From Terriglobia bacterium (GTDB lineage Bacteria; Acidobacteriota; Terriglobia; Terriglobales; Acidobacteriaceae): 64,000 nt of DNA. The position numbers were made by a program, and so were the translations under genes. Numbering within the stretch: position 1 is the first letter of the stretch; each line of letters starts with the position of its first letter. Positions 54,628 through 63,418 of this stretch are shown here, piece after piece. The stretch spans positions 1-64,000 of the forward strand of contig JAIQGK010000020.1 in NCBI GenBank assembly GCA_020072645.1. Reading direction: 5' to 3'. The notes below the pieces were generated by a model that made no database searches, was not told the origin of the DNA, and saw nothing but the letters and a program-made list of their open reading frames with translations.

Positions 54628-57102
54628 CTACTCTCCGCGCAATGCTTCCACAGGATCAATTGTGGCTGCGCGGCGCGAAGGCAGATAGCTTGCCAGCAGC
54701 GCCGTGGCCACAAGCCCAATGGAAACCGCGCTGTAGGTCAATAGATCGACAGGCTTCACGCCAAAGAGCAAAGTGGAAAGAAAGCGCATGCAGATCAATG
54801 CAGCCACCAGTCCAAAGGCGACGCCAATCGCGCTGAGCGCCAGCCCATGGCGGACAAACATTCCGGTGAGCTCGCTCCGCTGCGCACCCATCGCCATGCG
54901 AATGCCGATCTCGCGTGTGCGCTGCGAAACCGAGTAAGCGATCACGCCGTAGATGCCCACGGTCCCAAGCAGGAGCGCCATTACGCCCGCAACACCGAGC
55001 ATCAGCAGAGTGAATGAAGTGCGCGCCATGGAACTGCGATAGAAATAATCCACGGTATGCACTTTAGCCAGCGGCAAGTTGGGATCCACCGACCAGACAG
55101 CCTGCCGCACTTCTTTCATCAGGCTTTCTGTGCCCGCGCGCGGAGTGCGCAGAGTGAATGAAACCTCGCGGCGCGTGCTTACTCCATTGCCTTCAAAGTT
55201 GCGCATCAGCAACGGCCAATAGACCACGGTGGAGGGCTTCTGGTTCAGGCCGTCGTCGTACACGTTACTCACCACGCCAACCACTTCGCGCCAGTCGTCA
55301 GTTGAGCCCACGCGAATGCGTTTGCCCAGTGCGGCGGCAGGATCGTGCCACAGGTCGCGCGCCACATTTTCTGAAACAAGCGCCACTGGATTCATGTTGT
55401 AGATATCGGTCCAGGTCAGGTCGCGTCCCGCCAGCAGAGGAGTTCCCATGGTTTTGAGGAAGCCGGGTGAAATCCATTTAAAGCGCCGCAGTGCCGCCAG
55501 TTCACCCGGCCGATAGGTGTGGTCTTCAGCAAATACCGGATCGAAGCTTCCGTTTCCATCGAGCGGAATGCTGGTAGAGAGCCCGATGGACGTGACGCCC
55601 GGCACCGCCTCCACTTTGTGCATGATTTCTTCAAACTTGCGTGGGACATTCTGATCTTCGGCCACCACGCTCTTGGGCAGGGCGATGGTGAACGTCTGAA
55701 TTTCTTCAGGCGCGCTAAAGCCGGGTTGCACACGCGTGAGGGCGATGAAGGTGCGCGTCATCAAACCGGAACAGATCAGCGCCAGCAGCGCCAGCGCCAC
55801 CTGTATCACCACCAGCACGCTGCGCGCGCGATGCTGCTCGCGGCTCTGGCTCATGCCGCGAGCGCCTTCACGCAGACCGGTAGCCAGCCGCGCGCCCGCG
55901 TATTTGAAAATGGGAATCGAGCCGAACAAGATGCTGGCCAGCAGTGCCACGCCGAGGGTGAACAGCAAGACCCAGCCATCCATGCCAATCTCATGCACGC
56001 GCGGCAAGCTGCGTGGCGCCGCAGATACCAGCAGACGCAACGCGCCATAAGCGATGCCCAATCCAAGCAGGCTGCCCAAGAATCCCAGCACCAGGCTTTC
56101 AAACAGCAGCTCAGAAGCAATGCGTCCCCAGCCCGCGCCCAGCGCTGAGCGGATCGCCAATTCCTGGCGGCGTCCGTCCACGCGCACCAGCACCAGGTTG
56201 GCGACATTGGCGCAGGCAATCAACAGCACCAGCCCAATCGCCCCCATCAGCACCCAGAGCGTCTTGCCGATGTCGCCAACCACGCGGTCCTTCAACGGTG
56301 AAATTTTGGGTTCAAGGCGCGCGTCCTGAAACATCTTCAGGCTGAAGCCCGGGGGCGCAGGGAAGCTCGAGAGCACGACGGGCAGCATACGGGCCACGTC
56401 AGAGCTGGCTTGCTCAACTGTGACGCCCGGCTTAAGCCGCGCCACCGTGAAGTAACTGAAATTTCCCAGAAAGATCTTGGGCCGGTCGAATTGAAAAGGC
56501 ACCAGCACTGCCGGATCATCCTGATCAAGTATGTGAAAGTCCCTGGGCATGACGCCGATGACCTGCGTCTGCTTGCCATCCACCTTGATGTTCTGTCCCA
56601 CAATGCCGCGATCGCCACCAAACTTCTGTTGCCAGTAGCCATACATCAGGATGGCGGTGAGCGGACTGCTGGGCAGATCATCCTGGCGGGAAAAGCCGCG
56701 GCCCAGCACGGGATTGACGCCCAGAATCGAGGTCATCCCGTCCGTCATACGCTGCGCCCGTACCTGTTCCGGCTCGCCAATTCCGGTGATGCTGACCGAA
56801 TCGCCGGTCATCATGGCAATGTCCTGAAAGCTGTGGTTCTGGTCGCGATAGATAAAGTAGTTGGAAGGCGCGCCCGGGAATGTTCCGGCCGAATTGATCC
56901 CCGGAGCCGCATGGGCAATGGTTACCAGTTGTTCCGGCTTGGGATACGGCAGCGGCCTCAGCAGAATCCCCTCAAGCACGCTGAAGACAACCGTATTGGC
57001 GCCCACGCCGGCAGCCAGGGTGATTAGCGTGACCGCGGTAAACATGGGAGTGCGGACCAGCCGACGAAGGACTTGCCTGAGTTGTGAGTTGAAATTCCCC
57101 AT
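54628..57102 (-). CDS. Duplicated MacB/FtsX-type permease
   Basis: This 824-residue membrane protein has the acidobacterial duplicated-permease plan: an N-terminal helix (about 20-45), a periplasmic MacB_PCD domain, three helices of an FtsX domain (about 285-410), then a second PCD and FtsX unit. Typical segments are PMFTAVTLITLAAGVGANT, GLREGARGMS near the centre and YGVIAYSVSQRTREIGIRMAMGA (in parts) near the end. It lacks an ATPase, which would be encoded elsewhere. A role in efflux or lipoprotein handling is possible. Such permeases usually occur in several copies per genome. Confidence 0.88.
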   Translation of the reverse strand: MGNFNSQLRQVLRRLVRTPMFTAVTLITLAAGVGANTVVFSVLEGILLRPLPYPKPEQLVTIAHAAPGINSAGTFPGAPSNYFIYRDQNHSFQDIAMMTGDSVSITGIGEPEQVRAQRMTDGMTSILGVNPVLGRGFSRQDDLPSSPLTAILMYGYWQQKFGGDRGIVGQNIKVDGKQTQVIGVMPRDFHILDQDDPAVLVPFQFDRPKIFLGNFSYFTVARLKPGVTVEQASSDVARMLPVVLSSFPAPPGFSLKMFQDARLEPKISPLKDRVVGDIGKTLWVLMGAIGLVLLIACANVANLVLVRVDGRRQELAIRSALGAGWGRIASELLFESLVLGFLGSLLGLGIAYGALRLLVSAAPRSLPRVHEIGMDGWVLLFTLGVALLASILFGSIPIFKYAGARLATGLREGARGMSQSREQHRARSVLVVIQVALALLALICSGLMTRTFIALTRVQPGFSAPEEIQTFTIALPKSVVAEDQNVPRKFEEIMHKVEAVPGVTSIGLSTSIPLDGNGSFDPVFAEDHTYRPGELAALRRFKWISPGFLKTMGTPLLAGRDLTWTDIYNMNPVALVSENVARDLWHDPAAALGKRIRVGSTDDWREVVGVVSNVYDDGLNQKPSTVVYWPLLMRNFEGNGVSTRREVSFTLRTPRAGTESLMKEVRQAVWSVDPNLPLAKVHTVDYFYRSSMARTSFTLLMLGVAGVMALLLGTVGIYGVIAYSVSQRTREIGIRMAMGAQRSELTGMFVRHGLALSAIGVAFGLVAALICMRFLSTLLFGVKPVDLLTYSAVSIGLVATALLASYLPSRRAATIDPVEALRGE

Positions 57103-57243
57103 TTGAAGACCGCTCCCTTCGCCGGACGCGCTGGCACACGTATATAGACGGACTAAGACTGCCTTTTATGAATACGTAAGCTGAAGAAAAAAGTTTGCAG
57201 AAAATTCAAAGGTGATCTGAAAAAGATTATAGGCGGCGCGGGA

Positions 57244-57507
57244 TTAGCGGGCTTTGCGTGGAGCCGGTGCACCGCGCAGGAGACCTTCGGTGCTGAGGTC
57301 TTCGTCGAGGTCGGGCCAGTGGATGCCGTATCCGCCGCCGGCGATTTTCCAGTTCATTCTTTGTTTAGGTGTGGCATTCAGCAGCGTGGGATACCAAGTG
57401 AGAGGCACGGTAATCGTTCGGCCATCTTTCAGGGCCACACTCAGGGCGGAGTCAGTGAACGAAACTTCGGCTACTCTCTCATCCGCGCCGAGTGCCAAAA
57501 TGCCCAT
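57244..57507 (-). CDS. DUF2442 domain protein
   Basis: This 87-residue protein has the DUF2442 pattern: an early beta strand (VAEVSFTDSALSVALKDGRTITVPL, in parts), WYPTL near 40, and GYGIHWPDLDEDLSTEGLL at the end. It overlaps the DUF4160 gene upstream by 29 bases. DUF2442 proteins commonly pair with DUF4160, and the pair has been suspected to be toxin-antitoxin-like. Confidence 0.82.
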   Translation of the reverse strand: MGILALGADERVAEVSFTDSALSVALKDGRTITVPLTWYPTLLNATPKQRMNWKIAGGGYGIHWPDLDEDLSTEGLLRGAPAPRKAR

Positions 57508-57724
57508 GCCAAGCCTCCAGGAGCTGTTGCTGATGCTCCACTATGATGCCATACAACACACCCAATTCACGCGCATTAAAGCCAAAATTTTGGGCCAACG
57601 CAACTGGATCGAGCCAGAACTTTACCGACAGATCATCTCGATCTACGTGCACATGTGGTGGTTCGTTTGGCTCGTGACTATAGAAATAGAGTCGGTACGG
57701 TCCGGAACGAAGCACGGTTGGCAT
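57479..57724 (-). CDS. DUF4160 domain protein
   Basis: The 81-residue protein starts MPTVLRSGPYRLYFYS and has the DUF4160 core HEPNEPPHVHVDRDD, with three closely spaced His/Asp residues, then KFWLDP. Start at 57724 is preferred to an upstream in-frame ATG at 57742. It is the first gene of the pair, with its stop inside DUF2442. It may be the toxin partner; evidence for activity is lacking. Confidence 0.82.
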   Translation of the reverse strand: MPTVLRSGPYRLYFYSHEPNEPPHVHVDRDDLSVKFWLDPVALAQNFGFNARELGVLYGIIVEHQQQLLEAWHGHFGTRRG

Positions 57725-57742
57725 GCGATGGGATTGTAACAA

Positions 57743-58078
57743 GTAAGCAAAAAAAACACTCGTTGCTCATCTTTCACCTCTTTTGCAAGGGATGGAATTG
57801 CGCCGTTCACCGCACCATACCCGATTTCTTTTGTTGCAAACTCTGCGTTGTAGTTGAGTAGGAATCCAAATCGAATCCATGCCAGCTGAGCGCCCTGTCC
57901 CTAAAAACCGTCAATTTTTTCTTTCCAAAATTTGTAACGCTTTTGCATGGCCGTGCACATAACAGTACGTATGACGTGTCGCGGCCGCATGAGAGCGGCC
58001 CCCCGTCGATCTTAACTCCGGGCTCTTTAACAACCCTGGCTCCCAAAGTATCCAACTTGCACGAGGAGGACGACTCAA
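57743..58078. other. Intergenic region before the radical SAM locus
   Basis: This 336-base stretch lies between the DUF4160 start and the small plus-strand gene at 58079 and should hold promoters for both. I see no convincing gene or RNA. A minus-strand frame crossing it (57807-58088) has no ribosome site and no domain. Confidence 0.4.
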
Positions 58079-58303
58079 ATGGCACCAATCGATTCGAAGG
58101 TTCAAACTGAGCTTCAAGACATATTCAAATTCATCCACTGGCGGATTCCAGATCCGGGCCCGCCATGGCTGTTTCAACTACATGACAAAGAGGCGCTTGT
58201 GAAAGTGGCGCTGGCGCAACTGCAGATGGAAAAAGAAGTCCTGCAAGCGCAGAGCAAGGCGATTGATGCGCACATCTCGGCGCTCAATCAAAGGAAGGGC
58301 TGA
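58079..58303 (+). CDS. Small protein before a radical SAM gene
   Basis: This 74-residue protein has a strong ribosome site (cgaggagga, 58061-58069). The N-terminal half is aromatic/Pro-rich (FKFIHWRIPDPGPPW), and the C-terminal half is a predicted helix (ALVKVALAQLQMEKEVLQAQ). There is no signal peptide and no known domain. It precedes a radical SAM enzyme by about 100 bases, with a hairpin between. It might be a substrate or partner of that enzyme, but this is only suggested by position. Confidence 0.55.
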   Translation: MAPIDSKVQTELQDIFKFIHWRIPDPGPPWLFQLHDKEALVKVALAQLQMEKEVLQAQSKAIDAHISALNQRKG

Positions 58304-58318
58304 TCCTGTTACCGTTCG

Positions 58319-58343
58319 GCGGTCCCGCAAAAAACGGGGCCGC
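58319..58343 (+). terminator. Hairpin between the small gene and the radical SAM gene
   Basis: A 9-bp stem (gcggtcccg / cggggccgc, one T-G pair) with an A-rich 7-base loop is followed a few bases later by a short T run. It may reduce read-through from the small gene into the radical SAM gene. Confidence 0.55.
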
Positions 58344-58403
58344 TGGGCTGTTTTCTCACTGCCCGCTTTTATCTTCCCCATCTTACGGCAAGGAGAGCAC
58401 GCC

Positions 58404-60074
58404 ATGAATCGAGAGATTTCCCACGAAGTTGCTGCAAGCAGCGGAACGCTGTTTTCTCATCAAAGCCGTGACACGTCGCGGCCAGTGATGCTGATCGGAT
58501 TTCAGGAACAGACCAATCTTGGTCTGGGGTACCTGGCTTCCACGCTGCGAAGTCATGGCTACCGCGCCGAGATACTTGACTTCGAGCAGCCGCGGGAAGA
58601 AATCCTGCGGGCTGCGCAAGAGATGAATCCGGTGGTGATCGGCTTTTCCCTGATATTCCAGTTCTACATTGAACAGTTTGAAGAGCTGGCAGGCTATCTG
58701 CGCCAGAACGGTATTTCATGCCATTTCACCATGGGCGGTCATTACCCCAGTCTGAGCTATCAACAGGCGCTCGAACTTGCTCCCGCCGTAGACAGCGCCG
58801 TGCTTTTTGAGGGTGAGTTGACGATGTTGGAATTGGTGGATCGCGTTAGCCTGGGGCAGGAATGGCGGGGAATCGATGGAATCGCATACCGGCAGGAGAG
58901 CCAGATAGTCGACAACCCGCTACGCGCGCTGGTACGTGACCTGGATGACTTGCCATATCCCGACCGCGACCAGAGGCCTATGAGTCTCCTGGGCCGGCGG
59001 GTAGCGCCCATGCTGGCAAGCAGGGGCTGTATTCGCACGTGTTCCTTCTGTTCTATCTACGTTTTCTACCGCACGGCGCCGGGCAAGGTTGTGCGCACGC
59101 GCAACCCGGTGCGCGTGGTGGAAGAAATGCGGATGCTGCATGAGCGCGACGGAATCACCATCTTTCTTTTTCAGGATGACGATTTTCCGCTCTACGGGCC
59201 GGTATGGCGGCGCTGGGCGAATGACTTTGTGGATGCGCTGCATGCCGCTGGGCTCGCCCGCCGCATTATCTGGAAGATCAATTGCCGCGCCGATGCGGTT
59301 GAACCAGAGTTGATGACGCGAATGCGGGACGCGGGACTGTATCTGGTTTATATGGGATTGGAATCCGGTAGCGCGCAAGGACTTACCACACTGCACAAAG
59401 GAATCAACGTAGAACAGAATCTGCGGGCAGTGAAAATCCTGAAGGATTTAGACATCATGTTCGAGTATGGGTTCATGCTGTTTGATCCCTCTTCAACGTT
59501 CGAATCCGTGCGCGAAAACCTGGAGTTTCTCCGCACTATCGTCGGCGACGGCAGCTCCGCCGCTTCATTCTGCCGTATGGTCCCCTATGATGGAACACCC
59601 ATCAAAGAGGAACTTGCCAAAACTGGACGACTCAAAGGCGACGTTCTGCACCCTGACTATGATTTCCTTGATCCCCGGCTGGATGCGCTTTTCTATGACC
59701 TGAACCAGATGGTGCATGTATCCGGCTGGATCCACGGTATTGGCGCGCTGACGCCGCAACTGCAATATGCCAAAGCCGAAGTAGCCGCCATGCGAGGCCT
59801 CTTTCCGCCGCTGGAAGGGCTGGCGCAATATCATGAAAAGCTGCAGGAAATTACCCAGGCTGCCAATGAATTCCTGTTTGACGTGGTACAGCAGGTTTGG
59901 GATTCCTACTCCGTGGGCGTGGAGGCCAGATGCACGCCGGAGACGATCAGAGCGGCTTGCCTGGCTTTCCAGAGAGATTTGCTGGAGGAACGGAATGCAT
60001 TCGTCGCCGGCCAGCAGTCTGTTCTGTTGCAGGCATTGAGACAGGAGACGGCGCTCGAACCTTCTCTGGCGTGA
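58404..60074 (+). CDS. B12-binding radical SAM enzyme
   Basis: This 556-residue enzyme has an N-terminal cobalamin-binding-like domain (VMLIGFQEQTNLGLGYLAST, in parts; about 20-150) and a radical SAM core with the cluster motif RGCIRTCSFC (CxxxCxxC). These enzymes cleave SAM to a 5'-deoxyadenosyl radical and often methylate unreactive carbons or modify peptides. Start at 58404 is chosen because caaggagag lies 5-7 bases upstream; an in-frame start at 58263 overlaps the small gene. A GLESGS segment supports the core. The substrate is unknown. Confidence 0.82.
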   Translation: MNREISHEVAASSGTLFSHQSRDTSRPVMLIGFQEQTNLGLGYLASTLRSHGYRAEILDFEQPREEILRAAQEMNPVVIGFSLIFQFYIEQFEELAGYLRQNGISCHFTMGGHYPSLSYQQALELAPAVDSAVLFEGELTMLELVDRVSLGQEWRGIDGIAYRQESQIVDNPLRALVRDLDDLPYPDRDQRPMSLLGRRVAPMLASRGCIRTCSFCSIYVFYRTAPGKVVRTRNPVRVVEEMRMLHERDGITIFLFQDDDFPLYGPVWRRWANDFVDALHAAGLARRIIWKINCRADAVEPELMTRMRDAGLYLVYMGLESGSAQGLTTLHKGINVEQNLRAVKILKDLDIMFEYGFMLFDPSSTFESVRENLEFLRTIVGDGSSAASFCRMVPYDGTPIKEELAKTGRLKGDVLHPDYDFLDPRLDALFYDLNQMVHVSGWIHGIGALTPQLQYAKAEVAAMRGLFPPLEGLAQYHEKLQEITQAANEFLFDVVQQVWDSYSVGVEARCTPETIRAACLAFQRDLLEERNAFVAGQQSVLLQALRQETALEPSLA

Positions 60075-60329
60075 GTTGGAAAAGGCACCGGGTTGCAGCG
60101 CCCTGATTTCAATTTCTAGTTTGGGTCTGAAAGCCCGCGATTCTAAGACACACACCGCGGCGGTGCAGTTTTTGTGCCTACCCTTACCCCAAATACAGAA
60201 CGCGATTTCCAATGATGGCTATCAAGTCGCGTGAAACGTTTTGGCCTGTTGCGTCACCTTCCGTCAGGGCCTTAGTCCCAGACCCATCTGTTGGCAGGTT
60301 TTCCTGGACTGGAACGTCGGAGGCGCAAA

Positions 60330-61340
60330 ATGAGCGATATGAATATAAGCCAGGCAGCGTTCTGGAGTGTTGTCGTTATGGCCGTGGTGGCCGTTATTGC
60401 TCTTTTCCTCTACGAAAAAATCGCGATAACCCTGAAGGGGCTGGGCGGCGCTTTGCTTAAACTGACGGGATCCAAGAAACCGCCGGTCAGTGACAAAGAT
60501 CCATCGTCTGCCCATCTCGGGGAAAGCGCCTCTGCTGATGGCCTTGCTATCGCATCGCCTGCCGCACTGCGAGAATCATCTCGTTTCCCGGCTTGGCTCT
60601 CTCGGCATTGGCTGAAGATTTCGGTCACGTTGACATTTGCATTTGTGGTCATGCCATTCTGGTGGTGGAATTGCCACCCGGAAGCATGGAAGCTTGAGCT
60701 ATCAACCCATATTTCCGAGGCGTGGGGATTGTGGAAGCTAGGTCCCAAGGCGCCGATGCATGAGGCCCAGAGCGGCCATACGCTTCAGGGACTCACACGA
60801 CTGCTGGATGGTTATGCGGACATACTTGGCCGCGATCCGCATCGCGCGATTGAAGTCTGGGTGGTGGACCACTACTGGCAATACTGGAACACTGACACCT
60901 TCAATGACTATATGCGCGCGAATCGACGGTTCGTTGACAGCGGCGGCAAGATTCATCGCATGTTTATTCTGGCCGACGATGATCTAAAAAATCCGCAGGT
61001 GACGGCGGTGCTGCGCAACCAGTGCGAAAAGATTGGCGCTGACGTGTGGCGCGGCGATGCGGCGGCCATCGCGAACAAAGCGGAGTACCAGATCACAGCC
61101 AACTCATTTAAGCAGATGCCATACACTGAGACCGGATTCCAGTCTTTTGACGTGCTCCAACTGGAAGACCTGACGTATTACTCCTCTGACTTTTCTCCGG
61201 ATTATCGGGTGGTCGGCGCTTCAACGTGGTTCTATGGGCAAACGCTCGACCTGAAGCCGTTGTTTAATAAATCCATTGCGCAGAAAATCGATTGCTCATC
61301 GTGGCGGAATCAAGTCGCCCAAAGTCTACAAAGCCAATGA
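60330..61340 (+). CDS. Membrane protein of unknown function
   Basis: This 336-residue protein has two hydrophobic segments (about 8-28 and 100-120, the second ending FWWWN) and a soluble C-terminal domain of about 200 residues. The latter has VWVVDHYWQYWNTDTFNDYM, RMFILADDDLKNP and ADVWRGDAAAI, which look like an enzyme fold, but the family is not recognised. A ribosome site (cggaggcg) fits the ATG at 60330; a start 13 codons upstream lacks one. It follows the radical SAM gene on the same strand. Confidence 0.6.
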   Translation: MSDMNISQAAFWSVVVMAVVAVIALFLYEKIAITLKGLGGALLKLTGSKKPPVSDKDPSSAHLGESASADGLAIASPAALRESSRFPAWLSRHWLKISVTLTFAFVVMPFWWWNCHPEAWKLELSTHISEAWGLWKLGPKAPMHEAQSGHTLQGLTRLLDGYADILGRDPHRAIEVWVVDHYWQYWNTDTFNDYMRANRRFVDSGGKIHRMFILADDDLKNPQVTAVLRNQCEKIGADVWRGDAAAIANKAEYQITANSFKQMPYTETGFQSFDVLQLEDLTYYSSDFSPDYRVVGASTWFYGQTLDLKPLFNKSIAQKIDCSSWRNQVAQSLQSQ

Positions 61341-61344
61341 GTGC

Positions 61345-61710
61345 CTAGCGGCAGGTGAGCGTGGCGGACGCAAATTTTATGCCACGAACGGTTCCGCTGT
61401 TTCTGATGGTTGCCGGCGTGGTGGTTGCGCTCAGACACTTGGCCAAACCCATGGAGTCGATGCTGGTATTGCCCGGGGCAGAAGTTGACCATGTGCCTAT
61501 TGTGTCCGGAGTGAGCGGACAATTGCCGCTGACGCTGGAGACCGTGGCAAACTGTACCTCGTCGTCTGGCGGAGCCGCAAGATGGTCAGAGATGGCGCTT
61601 ATAGGCGCTACGATGGCGGTGATGTTGCAATTATTCTGCGGAACGCCGCCGCAGCCGACGCATGAGACGCCAAGCAAAATCGCAGCCAGAAATAACAATG
61701 AAGTCTTCAT
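61345..61710 (-). CDS. Lipoprotein with Ig-like domain, paralogue of 34662-35093
   Basis: This 121-residue protein has a hydrophobic leader and a lipobox (LLGVSC or VSCVGC). The mature part shares with the 34.7-kb lipoprotein an SAISDH/TADH element, CPLTPDTI/CPPTPGPI, a Trp-Ser pair, an AxC-AT/TP segment, and a terminal SATLTC. The order of elements and the Cys positions are the same, so they are read as paralogues. The function is unknown; it is convergent with the membrane protein. Confidence 0.72.
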   Translation of the reverse strand: MKTSLLFLAAILLGVSCVGCGGVPQNNCNITAIVAPISAISDHLAAPPDDEVQFATVSSVSGNCPLTPDTIGTWSTSAPGNTSIDSMGLAKCLSATTTPATIRNSGTVRGIKFASATLTCR

Positions 61711-61734
61711 GCGGCACCGCTTGCTGCGCTGATT

Positions 61735-63171
61735 CTATACCTGTTGCACGGTTGCAGCCCTTGCTTTGTTTCTTGCGCCGCGCCAGTAAAGAATCAAGCC
61801 GGTGCCTATGAATGCCACGGTGCAGCCAACAAGTTTGGCTTCAAACAGAGCTTTGTTCTCTCCGCCGGGAGGGATCGCCGCCAGCACCATTGAACCCAGC
61901 GTAATCAGAAACGCGAGTGAGCCGGCAATCCAGATTCCTGGCATGCCGCCCGGAACCAGCACGGCTTGTCCGTCGGCGCGGTCAGACCGATGAGCAAGCT
62001 TAATGGCCGCCGCGTACATATAAAGGAAGGGAATGAAGTAGAGAATCACTGACATGGAAACCAGAAATTGATACGCACCGATGACCGTGGCGTTGATCTG
62101 TGAAAGCACAAGGATCGCCGCCGAGATCACGGCTTGAATCAGGATGGAAATATATGGAGTCTTCCATTTGGGGTGGATCTTGCCGAAATACGCAGGCAAG
62201 TAATGATCGATTCCGGCGACAAACGGCACGCGCGCAACGCCGGCCACCGTCGCGCCTACGCCTCCAGCGTTGCCGACCGTCACCAGCAAAGCCGCGAGCA
62301 TTCCAAACCAGGCGATCCCCAGCGCGGCGGAGCCAAAGCTGATGCCGCCAAACACTCCGTTGCGGGGATCAATCTGATCCGCCGGCAAAAGCCAGAGTAG
62401 CGCCATGGTGCCCAGAACGTAAATCACGGCAATCAGTCCGGTGGAGGCATAGATGGCGCGAGGAAAAGTCTTGTGGGGCTCGCGGATCTCTTCACTCATG
62501 GCGCAGACCAGTTCCATGCCGGTAAAAGCAAACGCAATGCTCGACCAGAAATTCAGCTTGTCGATATCAGGCGGCCATTCCGGCCAGAGCCGCGGCCAGG
62601 AAAAATGCGTCGCGCTGCCGCGATGCATGGCCAGGTAAGTTCCAATGCCCACCAGCATCACCAGCGGTACGTACGTGGAAATGCCGCCGGCATTCTGCAG
62701 CCATTTGCCGATATCGAGCCCAACGATGTTGAACAGCACCGCAATCGCCAGCAATCCCAGGGACGCCCAGAGTAAATATTTTGGGCTGCCCGCCAGCCAC
62801 GCATACTTTGGTCCGCCAATGTACACAGACATGGCCACGCTGGCGGTGAGCAGTCCGGGGAAATAAAAGAACGTATAAATCCAGTACGCCCAGCCAGCCA
62901 CAAAGCCGTGGAAGTCGCCAAACGCCTCTTTGCTCCACACGTAAAGGCCGCCTTCCGCCGGATAGCGTGTGGAAAGCTCAATAATGATCAGCGCCGTGGG
63001 CAGAAAGAAGAACACGGCGGCCAGCACCCACAGGCTGATGGACGAAGTACCGTTGTGCGCGGCGGCGGCAATCCAGCGCGGGCCCAGCACGGCGGCGATG
63101 TTGAACAACAGCACGTCCCAGAAGCCCATGGCGCGGCGCAACTGTGATTTTGGAGCGGTTTCCTCGGCCAT
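61735..63171 (-). CDS. APC family amino acid permease
   Basis: This 478-residue inner-membrane transporter has about twelve helices. The N-terminus (MGFWDVLLFNIAAVLGPRWIAAAA, in parts) is the typical TM1 region. The conserved FSSIAFAFTGMEL-like element here reads WSSIAFAFTGMELVCAMSEEIREP in pieces, placing the usual Glu/Ser positions. It probably exchanges or imports amino acids or polyamines; the exact substrate is not readable. A good site (gggaaggaa) precedes the start. Confidence 0.87.
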   Translation of the reverse strand: MAEETAPKSQLRRAMGFWDVLLFNIAAVLGPRWIAAAAHNGTSSISLWVLAAVFFFLPTALIIIELSTRYPAEGGLYVWSKEAFGDFHGFVAGWAYWIYTFFYFPGLLTASVAMSVYIGGPKYAWLAGSPKYLLWASLGLLAIAVLFNIVGLDIGKWLQNAGGISTYVPLVMLVGIGTYLAMHRGSATHFSWPRLWPEWPPDIDKLNFWSSIAFAFTGMELVCAMSEEIREPHKTFPRAIYASTGLIAVIYVLGTMALLWLLPADQIDPRNGVFGGISFGSAALGIAWFGMLAALLVTVGNAGGVGATVAGVARVPFVAGIDHYLPAYFGKIHPKWKTPYISILIQAVISAAILVLSQINATVIGAYQFLVSMSVILYFIPFLYMYAAAIKLAHRSDRADGQAVLVPGGMPGIWIAGSLAFLITLGSMVLAAIPPGGENKALFEAKLVGCTVAFIGTGLILYWRGARNKARAATVQQV

Positions 63172-63418
63172 TCATTCCTTCCCAGTTTCCGTGGCGTGGA
63201 TTCGAGCGAGCGACAACATTCTATACGGTGCGCCTGTAAGCCGTTCATCCCCCGCAAAGAACTCCAGCCGTTTCGGTCGGCAGCTTTTGCAAAAGTCGGC
63301 GTGAAGCGACGAATACAATAATCTGGTGAAGGGAAGCGGCATCTTTTTACGTCATTAAGAAGTATCACACGCAAATTTTTTAGCGCCGCGCAATAGTTCC
63401 CGGCGCACGGGGGCAAGC

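Noticed and set aside
57807-58088. Minus-strand frame of 93 codons
   Set aside because: No ribosome site or domain was seen, and it overlaps the ribosome site of the plus-strand gene at 58079.
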